A stretch of 64,000 bases of DNA, from contig NZ_CP120210.1 of NCBI RefSeq assembly GCF_029369745.1, positions 1,984,001 through 2,048,000 of the forward strand, given 5' to 3'. The position numbers and the translations under genes are program-made. Shown one piece after another: positions 1-8,436 of the stretch (position 1 is its first letter; the number at the start of each line of letters is the position of its first letter). This DNA is from Amycolatopsis sp. QT-25 (GTDB lineage Bacteria > Actinomycetota > Actinomycetes > Mycobacteriales > Pseudonocardiaceae). The notes below the pieces were generated by a model. It made no database searches and was not told the DNA's origin. It saw nothing but the letters and a program-made list of their open reading frames with translations.

Positions 1-11
1 CCAGGTCATCG

Positions 12-1010
12 TCATGGGTTTCGAGGAGTGATGGTGTCGCGGGTGATCGACTCGACCTTCTCCTGCGCCTTCTTGGCGTCGGTGACCCACAGCTTGTAGA
101 AGTCGAACGGGCAGTCCGCCACGCCCTTGTCGCCTTCGTCCGCGTCCTGCACGCCGGTGTAACCGCGGTGCAGCAGCTTGAAGATGTGGTTCTGCGACTG
201 GTCGTAGGTCCGCGCGTCGCGGATCGCCGACACCGACAGCTGCGCGTACTGGATCCCGTACTCCTCTTCGCCGGTCTCACCGAGGGTGCGCCCGTCGAAG
301 CCGATGATCGCGGAATGGCCGAAGTAGGAGTACACGCCGTCGAATCCGGCGGCGTTCGCCACCGCCACGTAACAGTTGTTGGCCCACGCCATCGCCTTGG
401 CCATCAGGATCTGCTGCTCCTTGGCCGGATACATGTAACCCTGGCAGCGCACGATCAGTTCGGCGCCCTTCATCGCGCAGTCACGCCAGATCTCCGGATA
501 GTTCCCGTCGTCGCAGATGATCAGCGAGATCTTCATGCCCTTCGGGCCGTCGCTGACGTAGGTGTCCTCGCCGGGATACCAGCCTTCGATCGGGCACCAC
601 GGCAGGATCTTGCGGTACTTCTGGACGATCTCGCCGCGGTCGTTGATGAGCACGAGCGTGTTGTACGGCGGCTTGTCCGGATGGTCTTCGTGTCGCTCGC
701 CGGTGATGGAGAAGACGCCCCAGGTCCGGGCTTCCCGGCAGGCGGCGGCGAAGATTTCGGTTTCCTCTCCGGGAATCGTCGCCGCGGTGTCGTACATCTC
801 CTGAGCGTCGTACATGATGCCCTGGGTCGAGTACTCCGGGAACACCACGAGGTCCATGCCCGGCAGGCCGGACTTCATGCCCACCACCATTTCGGCGATC
901 TTGCGGGCGTTGTCGAGGACTTCCGCCGTGGTGTGCAACCGCGGCATCTTGTAGTTGACCACCGCGACGCCGACCGTGTCCGGGCTGGCGGAAATGTCAC
1001 CGTGTCGCAT
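12..1010 (-). CDS. amiE: Aliphatic amidase AmiE
   Basis: Hydrolyses short aliphatic amides (acetamide, propionamide type) to the carboxylic acid and ammonia; a cytoplasmic nitrilase-superfamily enzyme. The 332-residue protein carries the family triad at the positions known for AmiE: Glu59 (in [10 protein letters not shown]), Lys134 (KYRKILPW) and Cys166 ([11 protein letters not shown]). Length is close to the usual ~345 residues. The ATG at 1010 is preceded by an AAGGAG ribosome binding site. The start overlaps the end of amiS by 14 nt, so the two are probably translationally coupled. It is the last gene of an amiC-amiS-amiE minus-strand unit. Family assignment is secure; the exact substrate range is inferred. 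Confidence 0.95.
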   Translation of the reverse strand: MRHGDISASPDTVGVAVVNYKMPRLHTTAEVLDNARKIAEMVVGMKSGLPGMDLVVFPEYSTQGIMYDAQEMYDTAATIPGEETEIFAAACREARTWGVFSITGERHEDHPDKPPYNTLVLINDRGEIVQKYRKILPWCPIEGWYPGEDTYVSDGPKGMKISLIICDDGNYPEIWRDCAMKGAELIVRCQGYMYPAKEQQILMAKAMAWANNCYVAVANAAGFDGVYSYFGHSAIIGFDGRTLGETGEEEYGIQYAQLSVSAIRDARTYDQSQNHIFKLLHRGYTGVQDADEGDKGVADCPFDFYKLWVTDAKKAQEKVESITRDTITPRNP

Positions 1011-1620
1011 GCAGACTCCTTTTCTCCGAACGGTTTTTCAGGACGCCGAGGGAACCGGCCGCCGCCACCAGTGCCATCGCGATCGCGGCCGCCAGCAGTG
1101 CGGTGCCGCCGTCGCTCCGGTAAGCGCCGGTGAGGCCGAGGAAGGCGGGCACCGTACAGGTCGGCTGGCTGAGCAGCAGGACGGTCCAGCCGGTGAACCG
1201 GGTCAGCTGTTCCTTGCCGAGACCGAGTACCAGGAAGAACAAGGTCCACAGCAGTGCCCAGGACAGCCAGATGACGCCGAACACCGGGTCGTTGTCGTGC
1301 CAGAAAGCGATTCCCGCGTACACCACGGCGGCGCCCGCCACGAACAGCGAGAACCAGCCGATGCCTTCGGGCGCCAGGCCGGCGAGATTCGCGATGCCGA
1401 CGTACAGGTAGGTGAAACCGAACAGGTACAGCCCGGACGCGGCGAGGATCGCGTCCCGGTCCCCGCCCGCCTGGACGATCAGCACGGTCGGGGTGAGGCA
1501 CTGCAGCGCGCCCACGAACAGGTTCGGCACCGCCGCCGAACGGGGTGGTATCCGGCCGAGCAACATCAGGCCGTTGATCATCAAGGCGGCGCCGACGTAG
1601 AGAAGGCCCACGTCGCCCAT
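997..1620 (-). CDS. amiS: AmiS/UreI family amide or urea channel
   Basis: Integral membrane protein of 207 residues with six predicted hydrophobic segments, matching the AmiS/UreI family of small-solute channels that move urea or short amides across the membrane. It sits directly upstream of amiE with a 14-nt overlap, so it probably supplies substrate to the amidase. I chose the ATG at 1620 because GGAGG lies five bases before it; a GTG at 1626 falls inside that ribosome binding site. A palindromic element lies 31-50 nt upstream, which suggests a second promoter or operator for amiS-amiE inside the locus. Confidence 0.9.
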   Translation of the reverse strand: MGDVGLLYVGAALMINGLMLLGRIPPRSAAVPNLFVGALQCLTPTVLIVQAGGDRDAILAASGLYLFGFTYLYVGIANLAGLAPEGIGWFSLFVAGAAVVYAGIAFWHDNDPVFGVIWLSWALLWTLFFLVLGLGKEQLTRFTGWTVLLLSQPTCTVPAFLGLTGAYRSDGGTALLAAAIAMALVAAAGSLGVLKNRSEKRSLHATR

Positions 1621-1650
1621 GCTCACCTCCGCGCAGTGTGCTCATGTGGA

Positions 1651-1670
1651 ATAATTTCAAATGAAAGTAT
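1651..1670. promoter_or_regulatory. Palindromic candidate operator upstream of amiS
   Basis: A 20-bp inverted repeat, ATA-N-TTTCA-AA-TGAAA-N-TAT, lies between amiC and amiS. Its right-hand 16 bases (TTTCAAATGAAAGTAT, 1655-1670) match 13 of 16 bases of a second element at 2816-2831 in the amiC/MarR gap. AT-rich palindromes of this size are typical MarR-family sites. Binding by the adjacent MarR protein is inference. Confidence 0.6.
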
Positions 1671-1702
1671 GTGGTGTATCGGAACGAGTCAAGGGCGAAG
1701 TT

Positions 1703-2779
1703 TCAGAGCCGGGTGAGGACTTCGAAGTCGTAGCCGTCGGCGACCGCGAGGTGGACGTGCTGATCGGCCTGCTGCCCGCGGAACTCGATCCTGCCGCGCG
1801 GGCCGTGATAGGCGACGCCGTCGATCGCCGCGTTGAGCGCTGGCAGGTCGGGCTTACCGGCCCGGCGGACGAGTTCGGCCAGCGTGTGCAGGCCCTCGTA
1901 ACAGGATTCGGCGGCGTTGTTCAAGGCCGGGGCCCCTGGACCGTTGCGGTCGAGGTAACGGCCGAGCAGGTCCATCGCGTCGGCGGTGACCATCGACCGG
2001 AAGTACGCGGCGGAGACGTAGAGGTCGCCGGTGGCGTGCGCGCCGCTCGCGAGGAGCATGTTCTCCTCCATCAGGGGACTGAACCGGACCAGCCGGTCGC
2101 TCAGCCCCTGCCCGGCGAAGGCGCGGTTGAAGCGCACCGCGTCCTGTCCGACCAGCAACATCAGCACACCGTCGCTGGTGGACTGTTCGACCGAACGGAC
2201 CACCGTGGACATGTCGCCCGCGCCGAGCCCGACGAACGCCTCGCCGGTGAGGCGCAGATCGAGATCCTTGGCGTACTGCCGGATCGCCCTGGTCGACCGA
2301 CGCGGCCAGACGTAGTCGTCCCCGACGACGAACCACCGCCGGACGCCGAGGTGGTCACGCAGCCAGCGCAGCGCCGGTTCGATCTGGCAGCGCGGCGTCT
2401 CTCCCGTGCAGAAGATGCCCGAACGGCGCTCGCCGCCTTCGTAGAGCGACGTGTACACATACGGCACCCTGTCGGCCACGACCGGCGCGAGGGCGTGCCG
2501 GATGGACGAAATATGCCAGCCGCTCACCGCGTCGACCCGCCCGCTGCCGACCAGGCGCCGCACGTGGTCGGCTACTTGCGCGGGAGTGCCGCCGCCGTCG
2601 ACCACCTCGGCCTCGACCCGCCTGCCGAGGATCCCGCCGGACTCGTTGAGTTCGTGGACGGCGAGATCCGTGATCGCCTCGCAAGACGGGCCGAAGAGCC
2701 CGGCGGGCCCCTGCAACGGGATCACCATGGCCACGCGCCAGGCGTCGTCGCGGGTCCGGGTGGCGAGGCGTGGGGGCAT
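1703..2779 (-). CDS. amiC: AmiC-type amide-binding regulatory protein (type I periplasmic-binding fold)
   Basis: A 358-residue protein of the branched-chain amino acid/amide-binding family (Peripla_BP_6 type). It begins MPPRLATRTRDDAWRV and goes straight into the domain (VAMVIPLQGPAGLFG...), with no signal peptide or lipobox. This fits a cytoplasmic AmiC-like ligand sensor rather than a transporter subunit. In Pseudomonas AmiC is the negative regulator of the amidase operon, working through the AmiR antiterminator; no AmiR is visible here. M. smegmatis has a similar amiC-amiA(MarR)-amiS-amiE locus. The start at 2779 excludes a longer GC-rich extension that reads through the MarR gene on the other strand. 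Confidence 0.85.
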   Translation of the reverse strand: MPPRLATRTRDDAWRVAMVIPLQGPAGLFGPSCEAITDLAVHELNESGGILGRRVEAEVVDGGGTPAQVADHVRRLVGSGRVDAVSGWHISSIRHALAPVVADRVPYVYTSLYEGGERRSGIFCTGETPRCQIEPALRWLRDHLGVRRWFVVGDDYVWPRRSTRAIRQYAKDLDLRLTGEAFVGLGAGDMSTVVRSVEQSTSDGVLMLLVGQDAVRFNRAFAGQGLSDRLVRFSPLMEENMLLASGAHATGDLYVSAAYFRSMVTADAMDLLGRYLDRNGPGAPALNNAAESCYEGLHTLAELVRRAGKPDLPALNAAIDGVAYHGPRGRIEFRGQQADQHVHLAVADGYDFEVLTRL

Positions 2780-2815
2780 GGCGCTCCGTGCGGTGGCCCG
2801 GTAAGGTCGAAGTGC

Positions 2816-2831
2816 TTTCACCTGGAAGTAT
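2816..2831. promoter_or_regulatory. Candidate operator in the amiC/MarR divergent gap
   Basis: TTTCACCTGGAAGTAT lies in the 87-bp divergent gap between amiC and the MarR gene. It matches the amiS-upstream element at 1655-1670 in 13 of 16 bases, including the conserved TTTCA-N2-TG-R-AAGTAT pattern. It is well placed for control of both divergent transcripts. Its role is inferred. Confidence 0.5.
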
Positions 2832-2866
2832 TGCGAGGGTGTCCGGTTTTGGCAAGGGGACGGGAT

Positions 2867-3277
2867 ATGGGGACACGCGGCGTCGCGACCGCCGGAACGT
2901 CGCTCACCGGCTCGCTCACCCGCGCCGCCAGGGCCGTCGCCGCCAAGGTGGAGCAGGTGCTCGCCAAGGAAGGGCTCACCCTGGATCAGTGGCTGGTGCT
3001 GGACGCGCTGAGCGGCAAGGGCGGCCTCGCCATGGCCGACCTGGCCGACCGGACCCTGGCCACCGCCCCGACGCTGACCAGGGTGGTCGACAAGCTGGTG
3101 ACCACCGCGCAGGCCTACCGCGAGGTCGACGCCGCGGACAGGCGACGGGTGCTCGTGCACCTCAGTGCCCGCGGCCGGGCGACGTACCGGCGCGTGGCCG
3201 CGAAGGTCACCGAGGTGGAGGCCCGCCTCGACGTGCCGGACGACGTGCTCGTGGCGTTGCGGGGCCTCGGCGGCTGA
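2867..3277 (+). CDS. MarR-family transcriptional regulator of the ami locus
   Basis: A 136-residue winged-helix regulator. The MarR core is recognisable: LTLDQWLVLDAL, then the recognition-helix region TLATAPTLTRVVDKLV, and the wing region around DAADRRRVLVHLSARG. The ATG at 2867 follows AAGGGGA by about seven bases. It is divergent from amiC. In M. smegmatis the amidase operon regulator AmiA is also MarR-like, so this is probably the equivalent. The wing region has a YREVDAADRRR sequence in place of the more usual RxxDxxDRR spacing, a minor variation. It ends 4 nt before the convergent membrane-protein gene. Confidence 0.85.
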   Translation: MGTRGVATAGTSLTGSLTRAARAVAAKVEQVLAKEGLTLDQWLVLDALSGKGGLAMADLADRTLATAPTLTRVVDKLVTTAQAYREVDAADRRRVLVHLSARGRATYRRVAAKVTEVEARLDVPDDVLVALRGLGG

Positions 3278-3280
3278 AGG

Positions 3281-3925
3281 TCAGGCCTGTGGCGGGTACG
3301 GCATCGGCCGCACCGGCGGCTTCTTCGTCAGCGCGACGAGGCCGACGACGCCGGTGACGACGAGCGCGAGTACCACGAACAGCGCGGCCACCACGTACAC
3401 CAGGCGGAAGCTGAGCGCGTCCGAGAGCAGCCCGCCGAGGAACGGCGCGATCGCCAAGGCGAGGACACCGACGCCGGCTGCCGCTCCGGTCGCGGCGCCG
3501 CGACCGGAGCGGAGCCGCCGGATCACCGCCGCCGTCACCCCGATCGCCGCACCCGCGCCGAGCCCGGTGACCACCCGCCCGACGAGGAACAGGCCGCTGT
3601 GGGGAACGAAAGCGACCAGCACCACCCCGAGGAGCATCGGAAAGAGCGCGGCCACCGTCACCGATGTCGGGAAGCGCGCGCCGAGCAAAAGCCCCGCAGG
3701 GAAGGCGATCGCGGCCGCGCCGAGGTACGCGACGAGACCGCTCAGCAGCAGGGACCGGCTCGACATGTCCAGCTCGACCTGCAGGGCCGACGAGCCGTCG
3801 AAGCGGTAGATCACGGTGAGCAGGAACAGGCCGATGAGCGCGGCGAACCCCGGACCGACGACCAGCCACCAGGGCGGCCCTGCGGCCGGAAGCGGCTCGC
3901 GCTGTGACGGCGTCGGCACGGTCAT
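3281..3925 (-). CDS. Short MFS-like membrane protein
   Basis: A 214-residue protein with about six hydrophobic segments. Motifs recall half of a major facilitator transporter: LLLGARFPTS after the second or third helix, and a helix-four-like FLVGRVVTGLGAGAAIGVTAAVIRRL. A full MFS protein has 12 segments in about 400 residues, so this is either a half-size relative or an old truncation that kept an open frame. It ends in PMPYPPQA. It is convergent with the MarR gene (4-nt gap) and divergent from the response-regulator operon. The start could also be the GTG at 3931. No substrate can be assigned. Confidence 0.65.
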   Translation of the reverse strand: MTVPTPSQREPLPAAGPPWWLVVGPGFAALIGLFLLTVIYRFDGSSALQVELDMSSRSLLLSGLVAYLGAAAIAFPAGLLLGARFPTSVTVAALFPMLLGVVLVAFVPHSGLFLVGRVVTGLGAGAAIGVTAAVIRRLRSGRGAATGAAAGVGVLALAIAPFLGGLLSDALSFRLVYVVAALFVVLALVVTGVVGLVALTKKPPVRPMPYPPQA

Positions 3926-3994
3926 GCGCACAACCTATAGCGGCAGGCGCCGCGGCTGAACCACTGCGCGGGGGAAGGCGCCATAATCTCGATC

Positions 3995-4678
3995 ATGCCG
4001 CATGTCCTGCTGATCGAAGACGACGTGTCCGTTCGCGACGCGACGGAACTGGTCCTGCGGCGCCACGGTCACGACGTCGATGCCGCCGGCAGCGGTGAAG
4101 ACGGGCTGGAGCTGCTGCGGCGCCCCGGCGCGGGCGGGATCGAGGTGGTCGTGCTGGATCTGATGCTGCCGGGGATGGACGGTTTCGCGGTGTGCCGCCG
4201 GATCCGTGAACTGAGCACGATGCCGATCATCATGCTCACCTCGCGCGGCGACGATTCCGACATCGTGAACGGGCTGGAGGCGGGCGCCGACGACTACGTG
4301 GTGAAGCCGGTGACGGCGCGAGTGCTGGAAGCCAGGATCCGCGCGTCCGTCCGCCGGGTCGTCCCGGCCGCCCGGAACCACGAGGACTTCGACGGTCTCG
4401 TCCTCGACCGAGCAGGTTTGACCGTCACGAAGGGCGGTGTCCCACTGGCGATCCCGCCGACGGAACTCCGGCTGCTGCTGGAGCTGTCCGCGTCACCCGG
4501 CCGGGTCTTCACCCGCGAGCGCTTGCTGGAACTGGTCTGGGAGCACGATTATTTCGCCGATGCGCGGCTGGTCGACGCTGCCGTCGGGCGGTTGCGCGCC
4601 AAGATCGAGGACGTCGCTTCCCGGCCGCGCTACGTACAGACCGTGCGCGGGTTCGGCTATCGTTTCGGGCCGCTGTGA
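3995..4678 (+). CDS. OmpR/PhoB-family response regulator
   Basis: DNA-binding response regulator of 227 residues. The receiver domain (about 1-120) has acidic pocket residues at IEDD (8-10), phospho-acceptor Asp55 in VVLDLMLPG, and the conserved Lys in YVVKPV. The C-terminal winged helix (about 130-227) ends in the typical RYVQTVRGFGYRF. It is the first gene of a three-gene operon with a sensor kinase and a lipoprotein; the next gene starts on a GTG overlapping this stop (GTGA). The gene order and the lipoprotein resemble cse-type envelope-stress systems, but target genes cannot be read from sequence. Confidence 0.93.
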   Translation: MPHVLLIEDDVSVRDATELVLRRHGHDVDAAGSGEDGLELLRRPGAGGIEVVVLDLMLPGMDGFAVCRRIRELSTMPIIMLTSRGDDSDIVNGLEAGADDYVVKPVTARVLEARIRASVRRVVPAARNHEDFDGLVLDRAGLTVTKGGVPLAIPPTELRLLLELSASPGRVFTRERLLELVWEHDYFADARLVDAAVGRLRAKIEDVASRPRYVQTVRGFGYRFGPL

Positions 4679-6078
4679 GGCTCGGTGGGCTTCGCGGTCG
4701 TCTGCTGGTCGCCTTCGTGCTGGTGTCGTTGCTCAGCGCCGCCACCGCCACGGTGCCGGCCTACGACCAGGCACGCGAGGCGATTCTCGAACGCGCGGGC
4801 GCTTCCGCCGTGCAGAACTTCCGCGACCGGGTGAACGCGAGCGTCGGGGAGTTCGACGTCCCGCCCGATCAGCGCTCGCTGAACCGGCTCGCCGAGGCCA
4901 TCGCGTCCGGCTCGCGCGACGCCAAGGTCGCGGTCCGGTACCGAGCTCTCGTCGCGCCCGCCGACCAGGAGGCGATTCCCGCTCGCCTGCGTGACCGCGT
5001 ACGGAGCGAGAACCGGCTGAGTTTCCAACGGGTGGAATGGAACGGCGCGCCGTGGCTCGTGGTGGGCACCCCCGTCGCGTTCGCCGGGTCCGGGCGGCCA
5101 TCCGGCGTCGAAGTGTTCCAGGTGATCTCGTTGCAGCCCGAACAGGACGACATCACCGCATTGCTGACCACCGTTCGTGACGGCGTCGTCCCGGTGGTGC
5201 TGCTGGCCGCCGTGCTCGCCCTGCTGGCCGCCGGCACGGTCCTGCGGCCTGTCCGACGGCTCGCGAAGGCCACTCGGAGGTTGGCGGACGGCGCGCTGGA
5301 GACCCGTGTCCCGGTCAAGGGCCGCGACGAACTCGCCGATCTCGCCAAGGACTTCAACGAAACGGCCGACGCGCTGCAGTCTTCGGTCGCCGAACTCCGC
5401 GAGCAGGAAGCCCGCGCGAGGCGGTTCGTCGCCGACGTCTCCCACGAACTCCGGACCCCGCTCGCCGCGATGACCATGGTGTCGTCCGTGCTCGACGAGG
5501 ACGCCGAAGACCTGCCGCCGGACACGGCCCACGCCGCGAGGACGGTGAGCGCCGAAACCGCCGGACTCGCCCGGCTCGTCGACGACCTCATCGAGATCTC
5601 CCGCTTCGATGCCCACGCCGCGTCGCTTTCTCGGCAGGATCTCGACGTCGCCGAGGTGCTGCGTGCGACGTTGTCCACGCGGGGCTGGACGGACCGGGTC
5701 ACGGCCGAGTTCGTGACCGTACGGGCCCGGCTCGACCGGCGGCGACTGGACGTCATCGTCGCCAACCTCGTCGGGAACGCCCTGCGTCACGGCGCGCCGC
5801 CGGTGACGGTGGTGCTGCGCTCGACCGCGGACGACGTGTTCGTCGAGGTCGCCGATCGGGGGCAGGGGCTCACGGCGGAAGTAGCGCGGCACGTGTTCGA
5901 GCGGTTCTTCAAGGCGGACACCGCCCGCACCCGATCCGAAGGCAGCGGTCTCGGACTGGCCATCGCACAGGAGAACGCGCGGCTGCACGGCGGACTCATC
6001 ACCGGCTCCGACCGCGAGGGCGGCGGCGCCGTCTTCACACTTCGCTTGCCCCGCAACGGGAAAGAGGCCGACCGATGA
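4675..6078 (+). CDS. Transmembrane sensor histidine kinase
   Basis: A 467-residue sensor kinase paired with the response regulator upstream. TM1 is at about residues 9-27, followed by a ~140-residue extracytoplasmic region and TM2 at about 165-187. A HAMP domain follows (LRPVRRLAKATRRLADG), then the phospho-acceptor box FVADVSHELRTPLAAM with His257, and an HATPase domain with ANLVGNALRHG, DRGQGL and GSGLGLAIAQE. The GTG start overlaps the regulator stop by 4 nt, and the stop overlaps the lipoprotein start by 4 nt. Signal unknown; an envelope signal is likely given the lipoprotein and the neighbouring export operon. Confidence 0.93.
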   Translation: MRLGGLRGRLLVAFVLVSLLSAATATVPAYDQAREAILERAGASAVQNFRDRVNASVGEFDVPPDQRSLNRLAEAIASGSRDAKVAVRYRALVAPADQEAIPARLRDRVRSENRLSFQRVEWNGAPWLVVGTPVAFAGSGRPSGVEVFQVISLQPEQDDITALLTTVRDGVVPVVLLAAVLALLAAGTVLRPVRRLAKATRRLADGALETRVPVKGRDELADLAKDFNETADALQSSVAELREQEARARRFVADVSHELRTPLAAMTMVSSVLDEDAEDLPPDTAHAARTVSAETAGLARLVDDLIEISRFDAHAASLSRQDLDVAEVLRATLSTRGWTDRVTAEFVTVRARLDRRRLDVIVANLVGNALRHGAPPVTVVLRSTADDVFVEVADRGQGLTAEVARHVFERFFKADTARTRSEGSGLGLAIAQENARLHGGLITGSDREGGGAVFTLRLPRNGKEADR

Positions 6079-6560
6079 AGCGTACGTTCGCCTCTCTCGC
6101 GGTTCTGGTGCTCGCCGCCGGCTGTGGGGTGCGGCCGACCGACGTGCTCGACGGCGGGGCACCCGCTTCCGGAGTTCCCGAAGGAATGCGGATCTACTTC
6201 GCCTCGGACCAAGGGCTGCGCGGCGTTTCCCGCCCGGACAGGGAGATCACCGATCTCTCCGCCGCCGTCAAACTCGTCATCGCCGGGCCGAACGAGGCCG
6301 AACTCGCCGCCGGGCTCACCGACCTGACCGCCGTCACCGGTGAATTCTCCGCGACCTCCCTCGGGGGACAGGTGACCGTTCGGCTGCCGCGGACGCCGGT
6401 GACCGGTGTCGCCGGAATGGCCGCCGGTCAGCTGGTCTGCACCCTCTCCCGTGCCGAGACCTTGCTGCACGGGACCCGGCCCGACGCGGTGCGGGTGACC
6501 GTCATCGCCCAAGGCGGAACGGTCGGTCCTTACCAGTGCTCCCAGTTCTTGACCGGCTAG
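6075..6560 (+). CDS. Lipoprotein, possibly GerMN-like, of the two-component operon
   Basis: A 161-residue secreted lipoprotein with a signal sequence ending in the lipobox LAAGC (Cys16). The mature part includes MRIYFASDQGLRGVSRP and SAAVKLVIAGPNEAE. This resembles GerMN-type domains found in lipoproteins of actinobacterial two-component operons; the match is by eye and only moderate. Two further Cys (in LVCTL and YQCSQF) could form a disulfide. ATG overlaps the kinase stop (ATGA), so it is coupled to the kinase and may modulate its sensing. The end overlaps the convergent permease gene by 4 nt. Confidence 0.75.
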   Translation: MKRTFASLAVLVLAAGCGVRPTDVLDGGAPASGVPEGMRIYFASDQGLRGVSRPDREITDLSAAVKLVIAGPNEAELAAGLTDLTAVTGEFSATSLGGQVTVRLPRTPVTGVAGMAAGQLVCTLSRAETLLHGTRPDAVRVTVIAQGGTVGPYQCSQFLTG

Positions 6561-7753
6561 GTCGCGTTGAGCGCGACGGTGGGGTGAAGCCGTGATGCCC
6601 GGACAGCAGGGTACAGCCCCGCGACGACGCCGATCACCAGCGTCGCGCCCAGCCCCGCGCCCAAAGCCCACGGCGGGATGACCGCCGTCCAGCCCTGTGC
6701 TCGGGCGAAGCCGACGATCGCGACCGCGCCGAGCACCGCCCCCGCCACGCCGCCGAGCGTCGACAGCAACAACGATTCGGTGAGGAACTGCAGGAGGATC
6801 GCGTTCTTCGTGGCGCCGAGAGCCCGCCGGAGCCCGATCTCCCGGCACCGTTCCAGCACCGAGACGACCATCGTGTTGGCAACCCCCACCCCGCCGACCA
6901 GCAACGCCACCGCGCCCAGCCCCAGCATGAGCGTGGTCAGGCTCTTGTCCGTGGTGGCCTTGGCCACCAGCGCGTCGGACGGCCGGGACACCTTCACGGA
7001 GTGCTCGTCGCCCGGGTTGACCGTGCGGGCCAATACGCCGCGGACGGCCTCCACCGAGGCGTCGGAGGACCGCTCGAAGATCGTGGTCGGATGCCCGTCG
7101 AAGCCGAAGAACCGTTCCGCCACCGGGAATCCGACGAGCGCGACCCGGTCGAGCGTGGGTAGGAGTTCGACCGGGGCCAGGATCCCGATGACCACGAACC
7201 ACTCGTCGTTCAGCAAGATCTTGGCGCCGGGCTCGGCCACGCCCACCCGTTCGGCCGCGATCGACCCCAGGACGACCGTCGGCACGCGCTCACTCGCCGG
7301 ATCAAGCCAGCGGCCCCGATCGACCCGTGCGCCCAGCGCGTCGAGCAGGTCGGTGCGGGTGGCCTGGGTGGCGACGCCGGGGGCGAGTTCCTCGGGGACC
7401 GCGTCACTGCGCCGCACGCGCGCGTCGACCTCGGCCGTCGCGGTGACCTTCTCGACCGGGCCGATCCGTTCGACCATCGCGACCGCGGCCTTGGGAAGTT
7501 TCACCGGTTCGCCGTCGGCGTCCTTGCCCGCCTCGACGGTCAGCAGGTTCGTGCCGAGCCGGTCCAGCTGTGCCATCAGATCGGCACGGCTGGACGTGGA
7601 CAGCCCGATCACCGCGACCATCGTCGCGATGCCGATGGCGATTCCGAGCGCGGACAGCACCACCCGGGTCCGGCGGGCCCGCAGTCCGCTCATGCCCGCC
7701 CGGAAGATGTCGGGAGGAGTGAGCTGGGCGGGCTTCAGCGAGGTACTCACCAT
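6557..7753 (-). CDS. MacB/FtsX-type ABC transporter permease
   Basis: A 398-residue permease with MacB topology: one N-terminal transmembrane helix (VVLSALGIAIGIATMVAVIGL), a large extracytoplasmic domain (about 70-275), and three C-terminal helices that include the FtsX-type motif GGVGVANTMVVSVLERCREIGLRRALGA (split here across the helix and coupling region). Such proteins act mechanically across the envelope rather than moving substrate through the membrane. It overlaps the ATPase gene by 7 nt and is the last of four genes with a lipoprotein and a fusion protein. Substrate unknown. Confidence 0.9.
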   Translation of the reverse strand: MVSTSLKPAQLTPPDIFRAGMSGLRARRTRVVLSALGIAIGIATMVAVIGLSTSSRADLMAQLDRLGTNLLTVEAGKDADGEPVKLPKAAVAMVERIGPVEKVTATAEVDARVRRSDAVPEELAPGVATQATRTDLLDALGARVDRGRWLDPASERVPTVVLGSIAAERVGVAEPGAKILLNDEWFVVIGILAPVELLPTLDRVALVGFPVAERFFGFDGHPTTIFERSSDASVEAVRGVLARTVNPGDEHSVKVSRPSDALVAKATTDKSLTTLMLGLGAVALLVGGVGVANTMVVSVLERCREIGLRRALGATKNAILLQFLTESLLLSTLGGVAGAVLGAVAIVGFARAQGWTAVIPPWALGAGLGATLVIGVVAGLYPAVRASRLHPTVALNAT

Positions 7754-8436
7754 GTGGTCACCGCCGCCCTGGTGTCGAAGACGATCCTGCCGTCCCGGAG
7801 CCCGACGCGCCGGGGGAGCCGCGCGGCGATCTCGGTGTCGTGGGTGATGACGCAGATCGTCGTGCCGCTCGCGTTCAACTCGTGAAGCAGGCTCAGCACC
7901 ACCTCGCCGGACGCGGTGTCCAGCGCTCCCGTCGGCTCGTCGGCCAGGAGCAGGCCGGGGTCGCCGACCAAGGCCCTTGCGATCGCGACGCGTTGCTTCT
8001 CGCCGCCCGACAGCTCCTCGGGCGTGTGCTCCAGCCGATGACCGAGCCCGACTCGTTCGAGCGCTGTACGAGCCTTGCCGATCCGCTGTTTCCTCGGCAC
8101 GCCCGCGTACAGCAGTCCATCGGCGACGTTGGCCACGGCGTCCCGGCCCGGCGCCAAGTGGAACTGCTGGAAGACGAACCCGAGGTGCCGGGCCCGCAAC
8201 GCCGACAGCCTGGCGTCCGACAGCTCACCCACGTCGTGGCCCGCCACCCGCACCGTTCCCGCCGTGGCCCGGTCGAGCGTGCCGATCAGGTTGAGCAGCG
8301 TGGACTTGCCCGACCCGGAAGGCCCGACGATGGCGACCAGTTCGCCCTCGTCGATCCGCAGGTCGACATCGCGCAGCGCGGCCACGTCACCGGGGTAGGA
8401 CTTACCGGCCGCGGCCAGTTCGATCACCGCCGTCAT
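7747..8436 (-). CDS. ABC transporter ATP-binding protein (MacB/LolD type)
   Basis: A 229-residue ATPase with Walker [14 protein letters not shown]-loop FVFQQFHL, signature [15 protein letters not shown], Walker [13 protein letters not shown] and switch-region His in VITHD. It belongs to the LolD/MacB class that partners FtsX-fold permeases. The ATG overlaps the upstream fusion-protein stop by 4 nt, and its end overlaps the permease start, so the four genes form one transcript. Confidence 0.95.
   Translation of the reverse strand: MTAVIELAAAGKSYPGDVAALRDVDLRIDEGELVAIVGPSGSGKSTLLNLIGTLDRATAGTVRVAGHDVGELSDARLSALRARHLGFVFQQFHLAPGRDAVANVADGLLYAGVPRKQRIGKARTALERVGLGHRLEHTPEELSGGEKQRVAIARALVGDPGLLLADEPTGALDTASGEVVLSLLHELNASGTTICVITHDTEIAARLPRRVGLRDGRIVFDTRAAVTTW

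Noticed and set aside
1661..2866. Long N-terminal extension of the MarR protein (frame open from 1661)
   Set aside because: The extension is antisense to amiC; the MarR domain starts just after the ATG at 2867, which has its own ribosome binding site.
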